From Sphingobacterium sp. xlx-96 (lineage in GTDB: Bacteria; Bacteroidota; Bacteroidia; Sphingobacteriales; Sphingobacteriaceae), in the NCBI RefSeq assembly GCF_011007365.1, contig NZ_WFKM01000015.1, forward strand, positions 1 to 64,000: 64,000 nt of DNA, in the 5' to 3' direction. A program made the translations under genes and the position numbers. Below the pieces are notes generated by a model. That model was not told where the DNA came from. It did no database searches and was given only the letters and a program-made list of their open reading frames with translations. Shown piece by piece: positions 7,392-15,656 of the stretch (positions within the stretch are counted from its first letter, which is position 1; each line of letters begins with the position of its first letter).

Positions 7392-10211
7392 TTAATTACC
7401 TCCTTTCATAGTTGTAAAATTGTAAATCAGTTTAAACATTCCGTACCGCTTCAATACATCATTGCTCGTCTGAACAAAGGAATATCCATTCTGGTAACGG
7501 CTTATACCATTGTTTCGATTTAAAATATCGTTTACAAAAAACTGTGCTTCCAACGATTTATCTTTTAAGAATTTTTTAGAAATATACCCTGTCATATTGA
7601 AGGTACTAAAAGCCTTAAGTGTCTCGGTTGCTCCTTGGTAAGATTGATCTATATTGACAGCAATTTTAAAATCTCTAGGGAAATAATAGGTAAAGTTTGA
7701 ATTGGAAGACAACGTAAAAGTTGTACTATTCAACTCGGACTGCAACGAAGCGTTAAGCACTTGCACGCCCGGTCGAAAATCTACTGAAAAATCCATTTTA
7801 TTAGCTCTGTATCGGCTAATCCCTACGGAGGGGGAAAAACTAAATCGCTCAGTATTATTTAATTCCGGTTCTTCCTGCTCTGTAGACAAATAGTTATAGG
7901 TACTATTAAAGTCCGCGGATATCCCCGTACTTATATTAACTCCCATTTTCCGAAACAAGGGCATTCGGTAGCCGCCCCCCATGTGTGCTGACCAATTTTG
8001 CTTATCAATATTGACAAATGAAATATCCCTTTTTCCTGTCTCTGCGTAATAACGAACCCGACTGTTGATACTATTTATATTTTGATTGGCTCCACCATAT
8101 AGGTATAAACTTCGATCTTTCAACGGTCGGTAAGAATTAAAATTTATGGAATAGGAATTACTAAACCCAGCAGACAGATCGGGATTATCGAAATAATTGA
8201 CCAATTGATTAGCATTTTGCTTTAAGGGTTCAATCTGTGTCAGATCAGGCTGCACTGTACGTCCGTAGTAGCGAAAACTAATATTTTTACTTTTTGACAG
8301 CTTATAATTCACATAAAACATAGGGTTAACGGATATCTGTGACCGTTGTAATGCCGTATTTAAATTATTATAGGTCCGTCTTACATCCTCAAAATCTAAT
8401 CTGTTACTCACATTCATTGTCCATAGATCATTTTTAAAGTTTACCCCCGTATTAGCCGTATTTTTTAAACTGCTAACGTTAAAATCATTCAAGACTTGCA
8501 CATCTAACAAGGTATAATCTCCTGTTACAGGATCTTTATCAAAAGACTGATTTAAGTTGTTCGCGTTATTTTTGAGAAAGGCGTATCCCAAGGTAGCAGT
8601 TAGATATTTACTCAGTGGCTCCGTGTAATTCAAAGAAGTCGTAAACACTTTACTCCCGACCTCGTCTCGTTTAAGCTGATCGATTTCGTCTCGTTTAAGC
8701 TGATCGATTTCCGTTGTTACCGCTGTGGAATAATAATTTGCTCGTGAAGAATAATTGGTAGCTCCATCGGTCTGGTTCGATCGAACATTTGCATTAAACG
8801 TCATAGCTCGTCTATCTTTTTTAAATTTCCTAGTCAATAGAAGGTCAAGGTTAAGATTTTCACTGTCGCTGATGGTGTTACTTATATTCTCCATTTTGTT
8901 GATTAAGTTTCCCTCTAAATTTTGACGATCCGATTTCTTATCCTCGTTATTTTCCTGATTTTTCCGGACATATCCCAAACGCACGGTCCCTGTAGACAGC
9001 GAATCAATATTAAAATCATAACGCATGTTAACATTATGTGACTTATCCTGATTGTTGGTTATGGTAGTAGCATTATCCAAAGTAGCGTTCTCGGGATAGT
9101 TTTCTTGCGCCCGATAGTTGTTTTTGTTACGGACATCCATCTGATTCCCTTTGTAATTTACATTCAACTTATGTTTATCGTTCTTTGATTTGTCCGAAAA
9201 GCTAAATCCCATATTAAGTGCTTTCGGTATACCAGCTCCCCTATAATTACCACTCCAGGAGTCTGTGCCATCAAAACCTCCGTCGGACGTTATCATAATT
9301 CCTCCTCCGTCCATTACAGATACATTGGTATTCCCTCCTACGCCATATTTTTGCCCATCTTCAAACCCCAACCCCACCAATCCGTCATTCGCTATGATTC
9401 CATATGCCGCAATCTTTTGAGTCCCCTTGAATCGGTTTGCCATTATTTTTCCGGTATAGTATTTATCTGTCCCTACCCCTCCTAACACTTGGCCAAACAT
9501 TCCTTTCTTTTTGTCTTCTTTCAGCTTAATATCAATAGTTTGAGTTCGTTCACCGTCATCAATACCCGTCCTTACAGCGAGGTCCGACTTTTTTTCATAA
9601 ACCTGTACTTTACTCACCATATCAGATCGTATATTTTTTGTTATCAATGTAGGATCATCACCAAAAAATTCCTCCCCATCCAGTAATACTTTTTTCACCT
9701 CTTTTCCTTGCGCCGTGATCCTACCACTCGCATCCATAGTTATTCCGGGAAGCACCTTCAATAAGTCCTCAACTTTGGCATCCTTTTCCACTTTAAAACT
9801 ACCTGCATCGTATTCTATTGTATCTCCCTTTATAACAACAGGCTTCCTGCCCATAACCTGAACCTCTTCAATCAACCGTGCGACTTTTGAAAGTTTAATA
9901 ATTCCCAGCTCCTTTCCCGCAGGGTCTAATGCGAGATCCTGAACAAAGTCTGCATACTGGGGATAGGATACCAGCAATTTGTAACTTCCAGTATCAATAT
10001 TGATAAGTGAAAAGTTACCATTTTCCTTTGACCATGTAAACCGGACGAGAATAGAGTCTTTTGTATTCAGAAGCGCAATAGATGCCTTCTCTAACTTACC
10101 ATTATCAGAGCCGTCAACAACCTGTCCAGAAACTTTAGTTTGTGCGGAAGCCTGAAAAAAACTCATAAAAAGCAAGCATACAAAAAGTAGCAATAATAGG
10201 TTTGGATTCAT
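7392..10211 (-). CDS. outer-membrane beta-barrel protein with CarboxypepD_reg and plug-like domains
   Basis: The 939-residue protein has a signal peptide (1-23, FFQASAQ), a carboxypeptidase-regulatory-like beta sandwich (about 25-110), a plug-like domain (about 115-235, with the EEVQVMGRKPVVIKGDTIEYD block), then a long barrel region, fitting the outer membrane protein beta-barrel family found with GLPGLI proteins. It has no SusC-type motifs and no SusD partner nearby, so a polysaccharide locus is unlikely. A perfect in-frame 24-bp duplication (8662-8709) repeats EIDQLKRD in the barrel region. It is followed after one base by the GLPGLI gene. Ligand and function are unknown. Confidence 0.85.
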   Translation of the reverse strand: MNPNLLLLLFVCLLFMSFFQASAQTKVSGQVVDGSDNGKLEKASIALLNTKDSILVRFTWSKENGNFSLINIDTGSYKLLVSYPQYADFVQDLALDPAGKELGIIKLSKVARLIEEVQVMGRKPVVIKGDTIEYDAGSFKVEKDAKVEDLLKVLPGITMDASGRITAQGKEVKKVLLDGEEFFGDDPTLITKNIRSDMVSKVQVYEKKSDLAVRTGIDDGERTQTIDIKLKEDKKKGMFGQVLGGVGTDKYYTGKIMANRFKGTQKIAAYGIIANDGLVGLGFEDGQKYGVGGNTNVSVMDGGGIMITSDGGFDGTDSWSGNYRGAGIPKALNMGFSFSDKSKNDKHKLNVNYKGNQMDVRNKNNYRAQENYPENATLDNATTITNNQDKSHNVNMRYDFNIDSLSTGTVRLGYVRKNQENNEDKKSDRQNLEGNLINKMENISNTISDSENLNLDLLLTRKFKKDRRAMTFNANVRSNQTDGATNYSSRANYYSTAVTTEIDQLKRDEIDQLKRDEVGSKVFTTSLNYTEPLSKYLTATLGYAFLKNNANNLNQSFDKDPVTGDYTLLDVQVLNDFNVSSLKNTANTGVNFKNDLWTMNVSNRLDFEDVRRTYNNLNTALQRSQISVNPMFYVNYKLSKSKNISFRYYGRTVQPDLTQIEPLKQNANQLVNYFDNPDLSAGFSNSYSINFNSYRPLKDRSLYLYGGANQNINSINSRVRYYAETGKRDISFVNIDKQNWSAHMGGGYRMPLFRKMGVNISTGISADFNSTYNYLSTEQEEPELNNTERFSFSPSVGISRYRANKMDFSVDFRPGVQVLNASLQSELNSTTFTLSSNSNFTYYFPRDFKIAVNIDQSYQGATETLKAFSTFNMTGYISKKFLKDKSLEAQFFVNDILNRNNGISRYQNGYSFVQTSNDVLKRYGMFKLIYNFTTMKGGN
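8662..8709. repeat. perfect 24-bp tandem duplication inside the barrel gene
   Basis: Two identical 24-bp units (8662-8685 and 8686-8709) encode the eight-residue unit EIDQLKRD twice in frame. It probably lies in a surface loop of the barrel and could expand or contract by slippage. Confidence 0.9.
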
Positions 10212-10370
10212 AGCAAATAGTTTATAATAAGTCTTGTATTAAGCACTCAAACCAAAACTAAACATTTAGTTACTAAAAAATCGTAAAAATATGTTAAATT
10301 ATATTTATGCAAATGTTAAATATTAATGTTAACATTTTTCTAATAATTAAACATATCGGTTATACAAAAA

Positions 10371-10399
10371 AAAGACCGATCCATTTTGGATCAGTCTTT
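10371..10399 (-). terminator. rho-independent terminator of the pirin gene
   Basis: A 12-bp stem with one mismatch (10371-10382 with 10388-10399), 19 bases past the pirin stop. On the minus strand the stem runs into eight T residues (plus-strand A run 10366-10373). Confidence 0.85.
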
Positions 10400-10417
10400 C
10401 CTTAATCTTTTAGTTCA

Positions 10418-11296
10418 CTATTCTGCTCCAGGAAACGGAACATAATCATCATCTCCTGGTACTTTAGGGAATTCTCTGGAAATCCATTTTTGTTTCGCTT
10501 CCTCATTAACAGCTTTATCCGTAGCGACAAAGTTCCAAGAGATAAATCGTTCCTCAGGAAAAGGTTCTCCTCCAAAAATATACACCGTCGTTTTTGCTTT
10601 CATAGTAAACGCACATAAATGGGCGTCTTTTGTTATTAAAATCTGCTTGGGTCCATAGTCGAAGCCATTACTTTCGATAGCCCCTTCCAAAATATATAAT
10701 CCACTCTCTCCATATAATTCACCACGGATATCAATAAGAACATCCTTATTTCCCGTCTTAATCTCAATCATATATAACTTGCTATACACCGGAACCGGAG
10801 ATTGTTTACCAAAGGCTTGCCCTGCGATCAATTTATACGAAACTCCATCTTGTATCCATGAGGGTATATCCTGAGCCTCGGTATGGTGGAATTCAGGATC
10901 CATAAATTCTAGTTCCTTTGGTAATGCTACCCAGATCTGCAACCCATGCATAAACTTATCTCGGTGACGAAGATATTCTGGCGTGCGCTCCGAGTGTGTC
11001 ACTCCTTTTCCTGCTGTCATCCAATTTACGGCGCCTGGCTTTATCTCCATCGCGGTACCTAAACTATCACGGTGAAATATCGCACCATCAAAAAGATAAG
11101 TAAGTGTCGATAGACCTATATGTGGATGAGGGCCCACATCAAGATTCTCATGATCTGCAAGACAGACTGGCCCCATATGATCGATAAACACAAAAGGTCC
11201 TATCGCTCTCTTTTGTCTAAAAGGTAATAGCCTACCTACCAAAAAATTACCAATGTTGGCAGCGGTTTCTTCTCTAATAAAATCAATATTTGACAT
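10418..11296 (-). CDS. pirin family protein
   Basis: A 292-residue bicupin. The N-terminal cupin has all four metal ligands of pirin and YhhW: H57 and H59 in GPHPHIGLSTLTY, H101 and E103 in GKGVTHSERT, with the second cupin at about 185-280. Bacterial pirins include quercetin 2,3-dioxygenases and proteins of unknown role, so only the metal-binding cupin nature is secure. It has its own terminator (10371-10399) and sits behind the hut operon terminator (11376-11417), so it forms a separate transcription unit. Its start is preceded by a strong Shine-Dalgarno sequence, unusual for this genome. Confidence 0.88.
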   Translation of the reverse strand: MSNIDFIREETAANIGNFLVGRLLPFRQKRAIGPFVFIDHMGPVCLADHENLDVGPHPHIGLSTLTYLFDGAIFHRDSLGTAMEIKPGAVNWMTAGKGVTHSERTPEYLRHRDKFMHGLQIWVALPKELEFMDPEFHHTEAQDIPSWIQDGVSYKLIAGQAFGKQSPVPVYSKLYMIEIKTGNKDVLIDIRGELYGESGLYILEGAIESNGFDYGPKQILITKDAHLCAFTMKAKTTVYIFGGEPFPEERFISWNFVATDKAVNEEAKQKWISREFPKVPGDDDYVPFPGAE

Positions 11297-11303
11297 GGTA
11301 TAT

Positions 11304-11310
11304 CTCCTTC
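11304..11310 (-). promoter_or_regulatory. strong Shine-Dalgarno sequence of the pirin gene
   Basis: On the minus strand GAAGGAG lies seven bases before the ATG at 11296, in the context AAGAAGGAGATATACCATG. Bacteroidota genes generally lack such sites, and the others in this window do. It fixes the start codon. Confidence 0.8.
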
Positions 11311-11375
11311 TTTGTTATATCTAAAGTTACATAATATATGTTAGTTATAAACTGAAGAAAATTCGAAAAAACACC

Positions 11376-11417
11376 ATCCTACAAAGGTGTGCCTAGCAAG
11401 GCACACCTTTGTAGGAT
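11376..11417 (-). terminator. hut operon terminator
   Basis: A perfect 18-bp stem (11376-11393 with 11400-11417, loop TAGCAA) just past the hutG stop, followed on the minus strand by GGTGTTTTTTCG. It separates the hut operon from the pirin gene. Confidence 0.88.
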
Positions 11418-11431
11418 AAGAACCATCTTCT

Positions 11432-12391
11432 TTAAAACTTCTGTAAGATCTTAAAGATCAAATCAGAGCCTAACTTAGTGGTTCGCTGATCAATATCATA
11501 TACCGGATTTAACTCGGCGACATCCACACTTACTAAATTAGGCAAACTGATAATTGCCTGAAAAATCTGTTGAAAGGTTACATCGGGAATAAGGCCATTA
11601 AAAGCCAAGGCACTCACCCCTGGAGCATAAGGCGCAGCAAAAGCATCTAAATCTATCGTCAGATAAACCAGATCTACCTGAACTGCAAAATCATGCACCG
11701 CCTTTAGTATTTCCTGCATGTTACCTTCGTGGACATCTTCAGCCTTTATAATCTTAGTTCCTTTATCCTTAGCATAAGCTAATAGCGATGGCGTGTTAGA
11801 AATATCTTGAATCCCTAACGCCAAATAATGAAGAGGCTTTCCTTCCCGAGACAGATCATCCGCTATCTGATAAAATCCTGTACCCGAATTTCCTACACCA
11901 TCTTTCAGGGGACGAATATCCAGATGTGCATCGATATTAATAATTCCAATGGATTTACCCTCTATATGCAATCCCTTAAAGTGCGCATAGGTAATCTCAT
12001 GCCCTCCTCCCAATAAGAGAGGAAACCCGCCTTGCTGGCGGATCTTGGCAACGAGTTCAGCCAGCCGCTGTTGGGCTGCTTCCAGCCCGGTATCTGGACA
12101 ATACACGTCTCCCCCATCCAGTAATCGAATTTGACCCGAGAAATGCACCGGCAATCCTCCTAATATTTTTCGGAACTGAGCAGGGCCATTCTGAGCACCT
12201 ACCCTTCCCTGATTACGGCGCACGCCTTCATCACAACAAAAACCTAATAGCACAACTGCATTTTTCAGTTCTTGTGTTTCGTCCAGATCGATAGAACGCA
12301 CCTCTTGATGCCAGCGTCGCAGACCTTGCTCTGTACCATCAACACGACCTGCCCAATGCCCGGGATCCCCTGGTTGATATAATGATTTCAT
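11432..12391 (-). CDS. hutG: formimidoylglutamase
   Basis: A 319-residue ureohydrolase (arginase/agmatinase fold) that would split N-formimidoyl-L-glutamate into glutamate and formamide, the last step of histidine degradation. All binuclear manganese ligands are visible: H131 in GGGHE, D154, H156 and D158 in INIDAHLD, and D247 and D249 in TIDLDAF. Position as the last gene of the hut operon, six bases after hutU, argues for HutG rather than arginase or agmatinase. With this enzyme the pathway releases formamide directly and needs no HutF/formylglutamate branch. The operon terminator follows at 11376-11417. Confidence 0.9.
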   Translation of the reverse strand: MKSLYQPGDPGHWAGRVDGTEQGLRRWHQEVRSIDLDETQELKNAVVLLGFCCDEGVRRNQGRVGAQNGPAQFRKILGGLPVHFSGQIRLLDGGDVYCPDTGLEAAQQRLAELVAKIRQQGGFPLLLGGGHEITYAHFKGLHIEGKSIGIINIDAHLDIRPLKDGVGNSGTGFYQIADDLSREGKPLHYLALGIQDISNTPSLLAYAKDKGTKIIKAEDVHEGNMQEILKAVHDFAVQVDLVYLTIDLDAFAAPYAPGVSALAFNGLIPDVTFQQIFQAIISLPNLVSVDVAELNPVYDIDQRTTKLGSDLIFKILQKF

Positions 12392-12397
12392 AATGAC

Positions 12398-14404
12398 CTA
12401 TTCAAAAAGTTTATCCAACACCGCAGTATCAACCAATTCGGCCTTTGTAACCTTCAATGTAGGGCTTCGCTTCAGTTCTGTTTCTATCGCCTGCATAGCT
12501 TCTTTATTGCGGGCCCAAGCTCTACGTGCGATTCCATTATTAACATCAAAGAACAACATATTGCGCAATTTCTCTTCTGCAGCGGCGGAACCGTCCAGCA
12601 ACATACCGAAACCACCGTTGATTACCTCACCCCATCCTACACCGCCACCGTTATGGATAGACACCCATGTAGCACCTCTGAAACTATCACCGATTACATT
12701 ATGTATCGCCATATCGGCCGTAAATTTACTACCATCATAGATATTGCTCGTCTCCCGATAAGGCGAATCCGTACCACTCACGTCATGGTGATCTCTACCC
12801 AATACCACAGGCGCGGACAACTGACCGCTTTGCACCGCATCGTTAAATGCTTTTGCAATCCTTGTGCGTCCTAATGCATCTGCATATAGGATACGCGCTT
12901 GAGAACCGACCACTAAGCGGTTTTCTTCCGCATCTGCTATCCATTTTATATTATCTGCGAGTTGCTGTTTTATTTCTTCCGGCGCTTCCTCTTGTAGCTC
13001 CTTCATCACTTCTAGAGCGATTCGGTCAGTCGTACGAAGATCCTCAGCTTTGCCCGAAGTACACACCCAACGGAACGGCCCAAAGCCATAGTCAAAACAC
13101 ATCGGACCTAGGATGTCCTGTACATAAGACGGGTATTTAAAGTTAATACCATCTACAGCCAATACATCTGCTCCTGCACGCGAGGCTTCCAACAGAAAAG
13201 CATTTCCATAATCGAAAAAGTAGGTTCCACGTGCAGCATGCTTATTAATAGCATTGGCCTGTCTCACCAAAGATTGTTGTACCGCCTTTTTAAATTCTTC
13301 GGGTTCTTCTGCAATCATCCTATTCGCCTCCTCAAAACTATATCCTACCGGATAGTATCCACCAGACCAAGGATTATGCAATGAAGTCTGGTCCGAACCA
13401 ACCGTAACAAATACTTCTTGCTCATAAAAAGCTTCCCATACATCTACCACGTTACCTATATAAGCCAATGACACGACTTCTTCCTCTTGGATTGCCTGTT
13501 GCACCCGGGATATAAGTCCCTGCATATTTTCATGTAGCTCGTCGACCCAACCCTGTTCGTGGCGCTTGCGTGCCGCAGCGGGATTCACTTCTGCACATAC
13601 CGTAACACAACTTGCTATATTTCCAGCCTTAGGCTGTGCACCACTCATCCCCCCCAATCCCGAAGTCAGGAAAACTTTGCCCCGAGAACTATCGCCCTTC
13701 TTCAGATGTTTACGAAAAGCATTCATGACTGTAATCGTAGTACCATGTACAATACCCTGTGGGCCAATATACATGTACGAACCTGCGGTCATCTGTCCAT
13801 ATTGCGTAACCCCCAACGCATTGAAGCGCTCCCAATCATCGGGCTTGGAATAGTTAGGAATCATCATCCCGTTGGTCACCACAACTCTTGGTGCTGAAGT
13901 GGATGAAGGAAACAATCCCATCGGATGTCCTGAGTACATATGCAGGGTCTGCTCGTCCGTCATCTTTGCCAAATATTGCATCGTCAACAGATACTGTGCC
14001 CAGTTCTGGAATACAGCACCATTACCCCCATAAGTAATCAGCTCATGAGGATGCTGTGCTACCGCTGGGTCCAAATTATTCTGTATCATCAGCATAATCG
14101 CTGCCGCTTGACGGCTTTGCGCTGGATACTCTTCTATCGGGCGAGCATACATCGCATAGGTTGGGCGGAAACGATACATATAGATCCGTCCATAGCTACG
14201 CAGTTCCTCTAAGAAGTCTGCCGCTAGTTCTTCATGCCATCCTGCAGGAAAATAACGTAGCGCATTTGCGATAGCCAATCGTTCTTCGTCTTTCGTGAGT
14301 ATCGGTTTACGCACCGGAGCATGGCTCACCGAAGCGTCTAAAGCCACTTTAGCTGGCAAGTGATCCGGTATACCTTGTATTATTTCATTTTTAAATTTCT
14401 GCAT
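12398..14404 (-). CDS. hutU: urocanate hydratase
   Basis: The 668-residue enzyme converts urocanate to 4-imidazolone-5-propionate using tightly bound NAD as an electrophile. Family blocks are clear: ITYGGNGAVFQNWAQY near the N-terminal third, LHMYSGHPMGLFPS, SGLGGMSGAQPKAG for NAD binding, CFDYGFGPFRWVCTSG and the C-terminal HNGGGVGWGEVINGGFGM. At 668 residues it is about 110 longer than the classical proteobacterial and Bacillus enzymes (about 555), fitting the longer urocanase subgroup. It lies two bases after hutI and six before hutG. Confidence 0.95.
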   Translation of the reverse strand: MQKFKNEIIQGIPDHLPAKVALDASVSHAPVRKPILTKDEERLAIANALRYFPAGWHEELAADFLEELRSYGRIYMYRFRPTYAMYARPIEEYPAQSRQAAAIMLMIQNNLDPAVAQHPHELITYGGNGAVFQNWAQYLLTMQYLAKMTDEQTLHMYSGHPMGLFPSSTSAPRVVVTNGMMIPNYSKPDDWERFNALGVTQYGQMTAGSYMYIGPQGIVHGTTITVMNAFRKHLKKGDSSRGKVFLTSGLGGMSGAQPKAGNIASCVTVCAEVNPAAARKRHEQGWVDELHENMQGLISRVQQAIQEEEVVSLAYIGNVVDVWEAFYEQEVFVTVGSDQTSLHNPWSGGYYPVGYSFEEANRMIAEEPEEFKKAVQQSLVRQANAINKHAARGTYFFDYGNAFLLEASRAGADVLAVDGINFKYPSYVQDILGPMCFDYGFGPFRWVCTSGKAEDLRTTDRIALEVMKELQEEAPEEIKQQLADNIKWIADAEENRLVVGSQARILYADALGRTRIAKAFNDAVQSGQLSAPVVLGRDHHDVSGTDSPYRETSNIYDGSKFTADMAIHNVIGDSFRGATWVSIHNGGGVGWGEVINGGFGMLLDGSAAAEEKLRNMLFFDVNNGIARRAWARNKEAMQAIETELKRSPTLKVTKAELVDTAVLDKLFE

Positions 14405-14406
14405 GA

Positions 14407-15654
14407 TTATTTTAAATTAGATCGAACCGCTGCCCCGTTCTTCCAGACAGCCGATGGTTGCAATGCACCTTGTAGGTAAGTGATGTTCTGATAATTGTTC
14501 GTATCGTAGATGACAAAGTCAGCTAACTGCCCTTCGACCAACCGACCTCTATCAGAGAGATTCAAGGCTTGGGCTGCTCTGAACGTAACAGCTGCCAACA
14601 CTTCAGCATTGGAGAGTTTCTCCATCGTTGCCAAAATACTAGCCGATGCAATGAGCTGTCCCATAGGTGCCGAACCTGGATTCCAATCAGTTGCAATTGC
14701 CAACGAGGCACCTGCATCCAATAAGCGTCGGGCTGGTGTAAATGCACAGCCTATCCCTAGAGAAGCTGCAGGCAACGCGACAGCTACTACATCCGAATCA
14801 GCAAGTAGTGCAATCTCTGCATCTGTTGAGGCCTCCAGATGATCGGCCGATACCGCATCAAAAGCCACAGCGACCGCAGATCCTGAGGTACTGAATTGAT
14901 CCGCATGTACAGTGATCTTAAAGCCCATCTCTTTTGCTTTTTCGAAATAATCCTGAATATCTTCTGCCGAAAAGGCGGTCTGTTCGATAAAAGCATCTAT
15001 CCGCTCAGTCAGCTTCTCCTCCTTCAAAACAGGGAAAAGGTCTGCCGCCATAAGAGCCAGGTATTCTTTCGCTGTCCCCTCAAAATCTTTTGGCTTCATG
15101 TGCGCTGCCAGACAAGTTGGGACAAGATCCATCTCCACTTCCGTATTAGCCTGCTTGACTGCCCGCAATGTCTTCAGCTCTTCATCCTTATTAAGTCCGT
15201 ACCCACTTTTCACCTCTACAGTGGTAACGCCTTGCAGCAAAAGATAAGCTGCCCTACGCTTTGTCAATTCCTTCAGTTCCTCTTGTGTCGCCTCACGTGT
15301 ATGTTTGACCGTACTCCAAATGCCACCACCGGACTGTGCTATCTCTAAATAGGAACTTCCAGCATTGCGCATCGCAAAATCATTAGCACGATTCCCACCA
15401 AAGGCAATGTGAGTATGACAATCTACAAATGAAGGTAAACAGACCTTATCTTCCTTGATCAACTGCACCTCTACCGCATCTCCCGTCTGACTACGGAGTG
15501 TCTCAAAATCGCCTACCGCTTTGACTTTTCCATTTTCGATCCATAGACCGCCCTGCTCGATAACCTCTAGCTGACTGTCATTCAACGCACCTTTAAGAGG
15601 CAGATCACGCATAGTTAGCAACTGCCTAAAAGGCCCTATAAGTACTTCGTTCAT
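14407..15654 (-). CDS. hutI: imidazolonepropionase
   Basis: A 415-residue amidohydrolase that opens imidazolone propionate to N-formimidoyl-L-glutamate, the third step of histidine breakdown. Metal-binding and catalytic blocks of the family are present: VDCHTHIAFGG (HxH motif), KSGYGLNKDEELKTLR, TVHADQFSTSG, ADHLEAS and ATDWNPGSAPMG. Spacing of two bases to both hutH and hutU shows translational linkage in one operon. Length is typical. Confidence 0.95.
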   Translation of the reverse strand: MNEVLIGPFRQLLTMRDLPLKGALNDSQLEVIEQGGLWIENGKVKAVGDFETLRSQTGDAVEVQLIKEDKVCLPSFVDCHTHIAFGGNRANDFAMRNAGSSYLEIAQSGGGIWSTVKHTREATQEELKELTKRRAAYLLLQGVTTVEVKSGYGLNKDEELKTLRAVKQANTEVEMDLVPTCLAAHMKPKDFEGTAKEYLALMAADLFPVLKEEKLTERIDAFIEQTAFSAEDIQDYFEKAKEMGFKITVHADQFSTSGSAVAVAFDAVSADHLEASTDAEIALLADSDVVAVALPAASLGIGCAFTPARRLLDAGASLAIATDWNPGSAPMGQLIASASILATMEKLSNAEVLAAVTFRAAQALNLSDRGRLVEGQLADFVIYDTNNYQNITYLQGALQPSAVWKNGAAVRSNLK

Positions 15655-15656
15655 CC

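Noticed and set aside
7392..10211. SusC-type polysaccharide receptor
   Set aside because: No SusD gene beside it and no SusC signature; the GLPGLI pairing fits another barrel family.
12393..14212. Several plus-strand ORFs of 70-115 codons inside hutU
   Set aside because: They are opposite-strand shadows of a strongly conserved gene, without motifs of their own.
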